A stretch of 64,000 nt of DNA from Thermodesulfomicrobium sp. WS (lineage in GTDB: Bacteria > Desulfobacterota > Desulfovibrionia > Desulfovibrionales > Desulfomicrobiaceae). The DNA lies in assembly GCF_027925145.1 (NCBI RefSeq), contig NZ_AP027130.1, positions 744,001-808,000 on the forward strand, in the 5' to 3' direction. Numbering within the stretch: position 1 is the first letter of the stretch; each line of letters begins with the position of its first letter. The position numbers and the translations under genes were made by a program. The notes beneath the pieces are model-generated. The model searched no databases and was not told the DNA's origin. It saw only the letters and a list, made by a program, of their open reading frames with translations. This document shows, one piece after another, positions 50,450-57,668 of this stretch.

Positions 50450-51786
50450 GCGAGGAACTGCGCGTTGTGGCCATTGATGACAATCCCGCCACCCTGGAGG
50501 TCGTTGCCCGGGTCTTGGCGCCCCACGGCTACGTGGTCCGCACGGCGGCAGGTCTTGCCGAGGCCATGGCCCTGCTTGCGCGCGAACCGGCGGACGTGGT
50601 CATCACCGACATGCGCATGCCCGGGGAAGACGGCCTGGCCGTGGTGCGCACGGTGCGCGAGCACTTCCCGGACACGGAGATCATGATGCTCACCGGCTAT
50701 CCTTCGGTGGAGGGAGCGGTGCACGCCATGCGTGATGGGGCCGCGGAGTATCTGGCCAAGCCCTTTACTGCCCAAGAGCTCGTGGCTGCCGTGGAACGCT
50801 TGGCGCAGCGGGTGCGCCGCCGCCGGCTCATGGCGGCGGATGTCCCGGCCCCGGATGGGCTTTTGGGGGCCTCCGAGGCCATGCGCCAGGTGTTTGCCCT
50901 CATCCACAAGGCCGCGGCATCTGCGGCCACGGTGCTCATCTCCGGGGAATCCGGCACCGGCAAGGAACTGGTGGCCCGGGCCATCCATTACCAGAGCCCG
51001 CGCCGCGCCCAGGCCTTTGTGCCGGTCAATTGCTCGGCCATCCCCGAAAGCCTCGTGGAGAGCGAGCTTTTCGGCCATGTGCAGGGGGCCTTTACTGGGG
51101 CCACCAAATCCCGGGCCGGTTTTTTCGAGATTGCTGCAGGAGGGACCATCTTCCTCGATGAAATCGGCGACGCCAGCCCCAGCCTTCAGGCCAAGCTGCT
51201 GCGGGTGCTGCAGAACAAGGAGTTTTGCCTGGTGGGGTCGTCGCGGCCGCGTGTGGCCGATGCCCGGGTCCTGGCCGCCACCCACAAGGACTTGGCCGCC
51301 TTGGTGCGCCAGGGGGTGTTTCGGGAAGACCTGTTCTATCGCATCCAGGTGCTGGAAATCCGGGTGCCGCCGCTGCGGGAGCGCGGCGAGGACGTGCTGC
51401 TCCTTACGCATTTTTTCTGCCAGCGTTTTGCCCAGGAGCTGGGGCGGCCGCAGCCGCGCTTCGACGATGCGGCCTTGGACGCCTTGCTGCGCTATGCGTG
51501 GCCCGGCAACGTGCGCGAGCTGGAAAACCTCGTGCACCGTCTGGTGCTTTTGGTGGATCGCGACACCATTGGATGCGGGGACTTGCCTGCGTATATGCGG
51601 GCCGTGCCGCAGCGGGAGACGGCCTTTGTGCCCCGCAGCCTTGCGGAAGTGGAGGCCGAACACATCCGCGCGGTACTGGCGCATGTGGGCGGCAACAAGT
51701 CCCAGGCAGCCGAGATCTTGGGCATTGACCGCAAGACCTTGCGGGAAAAACTGCGCCGCCTGGAATCCGGCGGCGCTGCTGCGTAG
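50446..51786 (+). CDS. NtrC-family sigma-54-dependent response regulator
   Basis: A 446-residue activator. The receiver domain (5-120) has Asp in VVITDMRMPGEDG and Lys in YLAKPF. The AAA+ domain (about 140-370) has the Walker A GESGTGKE, the GAFTGA loop that contacts sigma-54, and FLDEIGDAS. The C-terminal Fis-type helix-turn-helix ends IRAVLAHVGGNKSQAAEILGIDRKTL (cut here to GGNKSQAAEILGIDRKTL). The GTG start at 50446 overlaps the kinase stop. It is the natural activator of the sigma-54 promoter at 46723. Confidence 0.93.
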   Translation: MSEELRVVAIDDNPATLEVVARVLAPHGYVVRTAAGLAEAMALLAREPADVVITDMRMPGEDGLAVVRTVREHFPDTEIMMLTGYPSVEGAVHAMRDGAAEYLAKPFTAQELVAAVERLAQRVRRRRLMAADVPAPDGLLGASEAMRQVFALIHKAAASAATVLISGESGTGKELVARAIHYQSPRRAQAFVPVNCSAIPESLVESELFGHVQGAFTGATKSRAGFFEIAAGGTIFLDEIGDASPSLQAKLLRVLQNKEFCLVGSSRPRVADARVLAATHKDLAALVRQGVFREDLFYRIQVLEIRVPPLRERGEDVLLLTHFFCQRFAQELGRPQPRFDDAALDALLRYAWPGNVRELENLVHRLVLLVDRDTIGCGDLPAYMRAVPQRETAFVPRSLAEVEAEHIRAVLAHVGGNKSQAAEILGIDRKTLREKLRRLESGGAAA

Positions 51787-51822
51787 CCACGGCGTGGCAT
51801 CGAGGTTGCTCGGGGCCTGTCT

Positions 51823-53445
51823 CTACTGGGCGTTTTCGAGATAGGGCCGCATGGCCTCCATGAGGCTTTGTGGAGTAAACGGCTTGTTCACAATGGCGTT
51901 GACCCCGGCCTCCAGGGCGGCCTTGTGGTCGTTCATCTCGTTTTGGGTGGTGACCATGAGCACGGGCAGGGCCTCCTTGGGGAAGCGCTCGCGGATGCGG
52001 CGGGTAAGCTCGATGCCGGTGATATCCGGCATGTTGAGGTCGGTGAGCACCATGGCTGGGGTGTTGCCTTCGAGCCATTCCAGGGCGCTGGCCGGGAATT
52101 CGAAGAGTACCGGCTCGAAGCCGAGTTCGTGCAGGGTGTTTTTGTAGATGGAAAGGATCATGCGCGAGTCGTCCACGGCCACGATGGTGGGGCGGGGCTG
52201 CGCTGTGGCTTCGGGGGCCGCCAGGCGCAGGGCGAGTTCCGAATACCCGTTTTCCTTGAGCAAGCCGTAGAAGTAGTCCTTGGTGTCCTGGTGGGCGTGC
52301 TGCACTGCGTCGAGGAGCATGGCGGCCAGGCGCTCGTCGTCCACCAAAGAAAGGAAAACCCGGCCGGCATGGGCCTGCACCACGGTACGGACGATGCGGG
52401 CGGCGTCGTCGTCGGCCGCAGCCATGTTCTTGATGCCTGCGCCCAGGATGGGGGTGAAATTGCGGTCCACGGCCCGGGCCGCGGCCACGGCCACGTGTTC
52501 TACGGGGTCAAGCAGCCCCTGGGTGAGCACGTAGGCCCCTTTGTCCAAGGGGAGCAGCCCCAAGGCCTCGTAGGCGGCGAAGCGCACGTTGGGGTTTTTG
52601 GGCTGGGTATGCAGGAGCTTGCGGATGGGGGCGATGGCCGCGGCGTCACCGATGTCCCCCAGGACGTTCAGGGTATGGATGACGAGGTCCGGGTCGTCGT
52701 AGCGCAAATTGTCGGTGAGCAGCGGCACCGCCTTGGCGCCGATCTCCACCAGGGCCTTTTTGGCGTAGGTGCGGATGTGGGCGAAATGGGAGCGCATGGC
52801 CTCATTGAGTTTTTCCAGGGATGTGGTGTCCTGCACCCGGGCAAAGATGTCGAGGATGAGGATGTCCAGCTGGTTGTCCGTGCCCATGCGCTCGGCCAGG
52901 CGGCGCATGGCGGTGGGGGTGGCGACTTTCCCCAGGGCTCGGATGGCGGCGATGATGAGTTTGCGGTTGCCGGAGTAGAGGAAGTCGCCCAGGGCGTTGG
53001 TGGCCACCGGATCACCGATCTCGCCGAGGGTGCGGATCACGACCTCGATGCGGTCGGGCTCGGTGAGGGTTGCCATGAATTCCAGCAAGGGCTCCGTGGC
53101 CGCCTCCAACTTGAGCTCCGCCACAATGCCGAGCACCAACTCCAAGGCCCGCGGGCCGAGGGCGGGCAGCACGGTTTCGAGCACGTGCGGTTCGCCAAGG
53201 AGCTTGATGGCGAGGATCTCGCGCACCACAACGTGGCGTTCCACCAAATCCGGCTGGGTGTCGGCGAGTCTTGCCGCCAGGGGGACGGCCATGGCGGGGC
53301 GCGCCTTGGCGAGGATGCCCAAGGCTTGCGCCTGGGTGGCCTCGTCGAGATGGGGGAGGTAGTCGAGGACCAATTGCGCCTTGATGGCGTCGTTTTTGGC
53401 CACGTTGTCGGCGATTTCTTTGAGTACGCAGGCGGCTTCGCTCAT
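51823..53445 (-). CDS. HEAT-repeat protein with C-terminal receiver domain
   Basis: A 540-residue protein. Residues 1-400 are a helical solenoid of HEAT-like repeats (for example RTLGEIGDPVATNALGDFL, IRALGKVATPTAMRRL, LNVLGDIGDAAAIAPIRKLL). Residues 424-540 are a complete receiver domain with IVAVDDSRM, phosphate-accepting Asp in VLTDLNMPDITG and Lys in IVNKPF. So it is a phosphorylation-controlled protein scaffold rather than a transcription factor. The ATG overlaps the stop of the purine nucleoside phosphorylase gene (ATGA). Its partner kinase is unknown. It converges on the NtrC gene with a 36-bp gap that has a small hairpin (51785-51797) but no T tract. Confidence 0.85.
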   Translation of the reverse strand: MSEAACVLKEIADNVAKNDAIKAQLVLDYLPHLDEATQAQALGILAKARPAMAVPLAARLADTQPDLVERHVVVREILAIKLLGEPHVLETVLPALGPRALELVLGIVAELKLEAATEPLLEFMATLTEPDRIEVVIRTLGEIGDPVATNALGDFLYSGNRKLIIAAIRALGKVATPTAMRRLAERMGTDNQLDILILDIFARVQDTTSLEKLNEAMRSHFAHIRTYAKKALVEIGAKAVPLLTDNLRYDDPDLVIHTLNVLGDIGDAAAIAPIRKLLHTQPKNPNVRFAAYEALGLLPLDKGAYVLTQGLLDPVEHVAVAAARAVDRNFTPILGAGIKNMAAADDDAARIVRTVVQAHAGRVFLSLVDDERLAAMLLDAVQHAHQDTKDYFYGLLKENGYSELALRLAAPEATAQPRPTIVAVDDSRMILSIYKNTLHELGFEPVLFEFPASALEWLEGNTPAMVLTDLNMPDITGIELTRRIRERFPKEALPVLMVTTQNEMNDHKAALEAGVNAIVNKPFTPQSLMEAMRPYLENAQ

Positions 53446-54308
53446 GGGGCTTCCTCCAGGGTGGGGATGAGGTGATCAAGCAGGCGGCGAAGGGCCTTGC
53501 CCGCTTGGGCGGCCTGGGCGAGGATGGTCTCGATGGATACCGCTTCCATGCAATCGGGCAGGTTTTGATTGGCGATGCAGGAGATGCCGAGAATTTGCAT
53601 GCCCATATGGTGGGCGGCAATGGCTTCGAGCACGGTGGACATGCCGATGGCGTCTGCCCCCAGGGTGCGGAACATACGTGTTTCCGCCGGGGTCTCCAGT
53701 TGGGGGCCGGTGATGCCCACGTACACCCCGCACTCCAGGCGGATCTGGGCCTCCATGGCTGCGGTGAGGGCACGGGCGCGAAGGCGCGGGCAGTAGACCT
53801 GGCTCATGTCGGGAAACCGCGGCCCCACGGCGTCGTCATTGGGGCCCGTAAGCGGGCTGTGGCCAGTGAAGTTGATGTGGTCGGTGATGGCCATGAGGCT
53901 TCCTGGCGCAAAGAGCGGGTTGAGGCCGCCGGCGGCGTTGGTGAGCACCACGCGGCGTGCCCCGAGAAGGCCCAAAGCGCGCAGCGGCCGCACGATTTGT
54001 CGGGAAGTGTAGCCTTCGTAGAGGTGAAAGCGGCCTGAGAGCAGGGCCACTGGGGTATGGCGCAGGCGCAGTACTATGAGTTCCCCGGCGTGGCCTGGGG
54101 CCGTGGAGCGGGGGAATTCGGGGATTTCGGGATACGCCATGCGCTCGAGGATTTCGGCGTCTGCGCTGAGCACTTCCCCGAGCCCGCTTCCGGCCACCAC
54201 CACCGTGGCCGGACAGGGGTGGTGGAGGTGTTCACGCAGCCACGCGGCCGCGCGCCGTGCACGGGAAAAAGGGGGCGCGTCTTCTGGGAGGGGGATGCTG
54301 GACAGCAC
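53442..54308 (-). CDS. Purine nucleoside phosphorylase
   Basis: A 288-residue trimeric-type phosphorylase (PNP-II/MTAP family) that splits purine nucleosides with phosphate. Motifs are VVAGSGLGEVL (phosphate loop), GRFHLYEGY, TNAAGGLNP, GPQLETPAE and GADAIGMSTVLEAIAA. The Met-Ser pair and the size favour inosine/guanosine rather than methylthioadenosine as substrate. The GTG at 54308 with AAGGAG 6 bases before it is preferred to an ATG 23 codons upstream that would run into the divergent motA start region. Coupled to the HEAT-receiver gene by an ATGA overlap. Confidence 0.9.
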   Translation of the reverse strand: MLSSIPLPEDAPPFSRARRAAAWLREHLHHPCPATVVVAGSGLGEVLSADAEILERMAYPEIPEFPRSTAPGHAGELIVLRLRHTPVALLSGRFHLYEGYTSRQIVRPLRALGLLGARRVVLTNAAGGLNPLFAPGSLMAITDHINFTGHSPLTGPNDDAVGPRFPDMSQVYCPRLRARALTAAMEAQIRLECGVYVGITGPQLETPAETRMFRTLGADAIGMSTVLEAIAAHHMGMQILGISCIANQNLPDCMEAVSIETILAQAAQAGKALRRLLDHLIPTLEEAP

Positions 54309-54364
54309 TGTGGCTCCTTGGGTACGGATCAAAGAAGCATCTTCGTGAGTATAAGGATCTTCCC

Positions 54365-55120
54365 ATGGATTTTGCAACGCTTTTAGGGCTCCTCTTTGGG
54401 CTGGCCCTGGTCTTTGGGGCCATTTGGTGGGGCGGCGCGGTGGCCATCTTCATCAATATTCCCAGCCTGATGATCGTGGTGGGCGGGACGTTGGCCGCCA
54501 TCTGCGTCAATTTTCCGCTGCACGAGGTGTGGCAGGCGGTACTCTCGGTGGTGAAGGTCTTTGGCCGACGCCGGGTGACGGCCAACGACGTGGTGAACGT
54601 CATGGTGCAGGTGGCGGAGATCAGCCGCCGCGACGGGCTCTTGGCCTTGGAGCGCGTGGAAACGGACAACAAGATTTTGCAGAAGGCCTGCCAGCTCATT
54701 GCGGACAATGCCGATCCCCGGGTCATCCGCGATGCCGTGCGCTTCGAGATCGCCTCCATGAACCGCCGCCACAGCAACACGCAGGACGTATTTAAACGCG
54801 CCTCCATGTATGCCCCGTCTCTGGGCATGATCGGCACCCTCATCGGCTTGGTGCAGATGCTCACCAACTTGAACGACCCCAACAGTATCGGCCCGGCCAT
54901 GGCCGTGGCGCTTCTGACCACCTTTTACGGCGCCTTCATGTCCACCATGATCTTTTTACCCATCGCCGGAAAGCTTCGGTCCATATCCCTGGAGGAGCGG
55001 CTGCATTTGGAGATCATTTTTGAAGGCGCCAAATGCATTCTCGAGAATAACAACCCAAGGCTGGTGTATGAAAAACTCTCGTCCTTCGTCCCCCCCAAAG
55101 AACGTCGATCCGTCCGATGA
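54365..55120 (+). CDS. Flagellar stator protein MotA (second set)
   Basis: A 251-residue four-helix stator subunit, distinct from the one at 30665. Helices lie at about 4-24, 29-49, 150-172 and 182-204; SMYAPSLGMIGTLIGLVQML and the Pro in FLPIAGKL are typical. The ATG at 54365 with AAGGA 8 bases before it gives a family-like N-terminus; frames upstream are not conserved. Its last 53 bases overlap the next motB gene. Having two stator pairs suggests two ion uses, two load ranges or two motors. Confidence 0.9.
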   Translation: MDFATLLGLLFGLALVFGAIWWGGAVAIFINIPSLMIVVGGTLAAICVNFPLHEVWQAVLSVVKVFGRRRVTANDVVNVMVQVAEISRRDGLLALERVETDNKILQKACQLIADNADPRVIRDAVRFEIASMNRRHSNTQDVFKRASMYAPSLGMIGTLIGLVQMLTNLNDPNSIGPAMAVALLTTFYGAFMSTMIFLPIAGKLRSISLEERLHLEIIFEGAKCILENNNPRLVYEKLSSFVPPKERRSVR

Positions 55121-55847
55121 CGAGCCCCTGATCCCCGAGGAAGAGGAGGTGGAGGAAAAGGCCGCGTGGGAGACCACCCTGGCGGACCTCTCCATGCTGC
55201 TGCTCACCTTTTTCGTGCTCCTCTATTCCATGAGCACCCTGGATTCGCGCAAATTTGAGCAATCGTTTTTCTCGGTGCGCGTGGCCCTGGAGGAGATGGG
55301 GGGCAAAGGCTCCGGGGTGAAGGTCCTGGAGAACGAAGGCGGGGTGTTCGTGGACGAGGTGCGCATGCTGCGCGAGCTCGAGCAGCACCAGCAGCAGGTG
55401 TTTTCGGATTTCAACATGTACGCCACCCAGCATGGTCTCGCCGGCATCGTGGGGGCCCGGCTGGAGGCCGGCAAGATCACCCTGGTGCTTCCCGAGGCGG
55501 TGCTCTTCCCCAAGGGCCAGGCCGAGCTCACCCCCGAGGGGCGTCGGGCTGTGGCGGGACTGCGGGATTTTTTCATCCAGGTGCCGGACCAGCGGGTGCT
55601 GGTGGTGGGACACACGGACTCGACCCCCCTGGCGCCGGGGTCTCGGTTTCGGGACAATTGGGAGCTGTCCACCTTGCGGGCCGTGGCGGTGCTGCGGACC
55701 CTCATGGAGATGGGGATTTCCGCCAACCGGCTGTCCGCCATGGGGCTGGCGGATTCCCAGCCGATCCTCCCCGAAACCGACGAGGCAAGCCGCGCCCGCA
55801 ACCGGCGCGTGGAATTCGTGCTGGAAAAAATGATTGGAGGTCGGTGA
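55068..55847 (+). CDS. Flagellar stator protein MotB (second set)
   Basis: A 259-residue stator subunit with an acidic N-terminal segment (EEEEVEEKAAWE), a single membrane helix around 33-55 holding the ion-binding Asp (LADLSMLLLTFFVLLYSM), and an OmpA-like peptidoglycan-binding domain (about 130-255; VLVVGHTDSTP, ARNRRVEFVLEK). The start at 55068 has AAGG 8 bases upstream and lies inside motA. The stop overlaps the ATG of the PilZ gene. Confidence 0.9.
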   Translation: MKNSRPSSPPKNVDPSDDEPLIPEEEEVEEKAAWETTLADLSMLLLTFFVLLYSMSTLDSRKFEQSFFSVRVALEEMGGKGSGVKVLENEGGVFVDEVRMLRELEQHQQQVFSDFNMYATQHGLAGIVGARLEAGKITLVLPEAVLFPKGQAELTPEGRRAVAGLRDFFIQVPDQRVLVVGHTDSTPLAPGSRFRDNWELSTLRAVAVLRTLMEMGISANRLSAMGLADSQPILPETDEASRARNRRVEFVLEKMIGGR

Positions 55848-56236
55848 TGGTGGATGAACTCGACGGACTGTGTCTCAAGTACCAACCGCAGACGTCTTAC
55901 CCGCGTCAGGCCTTTCGTGTCGAGCGCCCGCAGGGGGTTGCGGCGCGCCTGAACGGCGCTTGCTTGGTTGCCCTCAAGGATATAAGCGCCTGTGGCTTCG
56001 CCGTGGAAGAGGTGGGCCCCTGGCACGAGGGACAGAGCGTGCAGGTGGACCTGCTCGAGGACGGCGAGGTCCGCTTCCGTCAATTGGCCGCGCAAGTGGT
56101 GCGCGTGGGGGAGCGGACCACGGCCTTTCGTTTTCTTCATCCCCATTGGCGCGCCGAGGCCGCTTTGGACGGGTTCGTCCTGGAGTTGGAAAAGGCCGCC
56201 ATCGCCCGCCGCAAGGCGCAAACCGAAGATGGATAG
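55847..56236 (+). CDS. PilZ-domain protein, likely c-di-GMP receptor
   Basis: A 129-residue single-domain protein. Both c-di-GMP contact motifs are present: RxxxR in PRQAFRVERP (near residue 20) and D/NxSxxG in DISACGFAVEE (near 45). GGAGG lies 7 bases before the ATG, which overlaps the motB stop by one base. This tight link to a stator pair suggests c-di-GMP control of motor function, like YcgR, though YcgR has an extra N-terminal domain that is missing here. Two bases separate it from the biotin-carboxylase-like gene. Confidence 0.85.
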   Translation: MVDELDGLCLKYQPQTSYPRQAFRVERPQGVAARLNGACLVALKDISACGFAVEEVGPWHEGQSVQVDLLEDGEVRFRQLAAQVVRVGERTTAFRFLHPHWRAEAALDGFVLELEKAAIARRKAQTEDG

Positions 56237-56238
56237 CT

Positions 56239-57648
56239 ATGCAGGAACGACATACCATTCTCATCGCCAACCGCGGCGAGATCGCCATCCGCATCATGGA
56301 GGCGTGCCGCAAATTGGGCCATGCCTTTGTGGCCCTGTTCACTGAGGCCGACCAGGACAGCGAGCACTGCACCTTGGCCCGCACCTGGGGCGGCGCCCTG
56401 TACCGCATCAGTTCCTATCTGGATGCCAACGAAATCTTTGCCGTGGCCGATGCCAGCGGCGCCACTGCCGTGCATCCGGGGTACGGGTTCTTTGCCGAGG
56501 ATTTTCGTTTTGCCCGCCGGGCGGTGCAGCGGACGCGCAAGCTCCAGTTCATCGGTCCGTCCTGGCAGGTGATCCGGGAGCTGGGAGACAAGATCAACAC
56601 CAAGCGTCTGGCGCGGCGGTTGGGCGTGCCCACCGTGCCGGGGTCCGATCGCCCCATCACCGATGACCTCGAAGCCGAGGAGATGGCGGAGTCGCTTTTC
56701 GCCTTTCAGGCGGAGATAGGGGTCAAGCAGCCGGTGGTGCTGGTGAAGGCCTCCGCCGGCGGCGGCGGCATGGGGATCGAGGAGGTGGACGACCTCGGAA
56801 AATTCCGCACCGTGCTTCGGCGCATCAAAAACTACGCCCGCCGGCAATTCCGGGACGAAGGGGTGCTCATCGAGCAGCGCATCTTCGATTTCAACCACTT
56901 GGAAGTCCAGATCCTTGCAGACCGCACCGGCAAAGACCCGGTGCATTTCGGGACCCGCAATTGCACCGTGCAGTCCACAGGGCGGCAAAAGCGCATCGAA
57001 GTGGCGCCGGGGTTTGATCCAGGCAGCCTGCGCTACGCCTTCGACGCGCAAAAGGTCCTGGACGACATCACGGAATATTCCCTGCGCATCGCCCGCGAGG
57101 TGCGCTATGACAGCGTGGGCACCTGGGAGTGGATCGTAAGCCCCACCGGCCAGCCCTTCCTCATGGAGGTGAACACCCGCATCCAGGTGGAAAACGGGGT
57201 GTCGGCGCGTATTGCCCGGATCCGCCGCAAAGGCGGGGTGGACCTCATCGCCGAGCAGATCCGCACCGCCCTGGGCGCGCCCCTGGGCTACACGCAAAAG
57301 GACATCTCCTTTGAGGGCGTGGCCATCGAGTACCGCATCATCGCCGAAGACCCGGACAACCGCTTTGCCCCCTGGGTAGGGCGCATCACCCGCTTTGCCT
57401 GGCAGCCGCAGCCGTGGCTTTCGGTGCACACCCAGGTGCCTCAGGACCGGCCCTATGAGATTCCCACGGACTTCGATCCCAATTTGGCCCTGGCCATTGT
57501 CTGGGGCAAGGACCTGGCCGAGGCCAAGGCGCGCGGATTGGAGTTTTTGGAGCACTTGGAGCTTTTGGGCGAAAACGCCGCCGGTGAGCCGTTGCGCTCC
57601 AACATTGCCTTTTTGAAGCGCCATACCCTGGATCTTCTGGCTTTTTAG
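56239..57648 (+). CDS. Biotin-carboxylase-like ATP-grasp subunit of acetyl-CoA carboxylase (divergent)
   Basis: A 469-residue protein with the biotin carboxylase fold: ILIANRGEIAIRIMEAC (residues 7-23), HPGYGFFAED, the Gly-rich ATP loop near 175, and the C-terminal cap. Catalytic Glu, Asn and Arg are kept in FLMEVNTRIQVE. Two usually strict motifs are changed: the ATP loop reads KASAGGGGMGIEE instead of GGGG(R/K)GM, and the region after QVE reads NGVSA instead of HPVTE. It should carboxylate biotin on the partner carrier for malonyl-CoA synthesis. The start lacks a clear ribosome site and is probably coupled to the PilZ gene. Confidence 0.82.
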   Translation: MQERHTILIANRGEIAIRIMEACRKLGHAFVALFTEADQDSEHCTLARTWGGALYRISSYLDANEIFAVADASGATAVHPGYGFFAEDFRFARRAVQRTRKLQFIGPSWQVIRELGDKINTKRLARRLGVPTVPGSDRPITDDLEAEEMAESLFAFQAEIGVKQPVVLVKASAGGGGMGIEEVDDLGKFRTVLRRIKNYARRQFRDEGVLIEQRIFDFNHLEVQILADRTGKDPVHFGTRNCTVQSTGRQKRIEVAPGFDPGSLRYAFDAQKVLDDITEYSLRIAREVRYDSVGTWEWIVSPTGQPFLMEVNTRIQVENGVSARIARIRRKGGVDLIAEQIRTALGAPLGYTQKDISFEGVAIEYRIIAEDPDNRFAPWVGRITRFAWQPQPWLSVHTQVPQDRPYEIPTDFDPNLALAIVWGKDLAEAKARGLEFLEHLELLGENAAGEPLRSNIAFLKRHTLDLLAF

Positions 57649-57668
57649 CCCCGATTGAGGAGCTTTGC

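Noticed and set aside
54309-54364. Sigma-28 flagellar promoter before the second motA
   Set aside because: CAAAG and GTATAAG fall at roughly the right distance but match the consensus too poorly.
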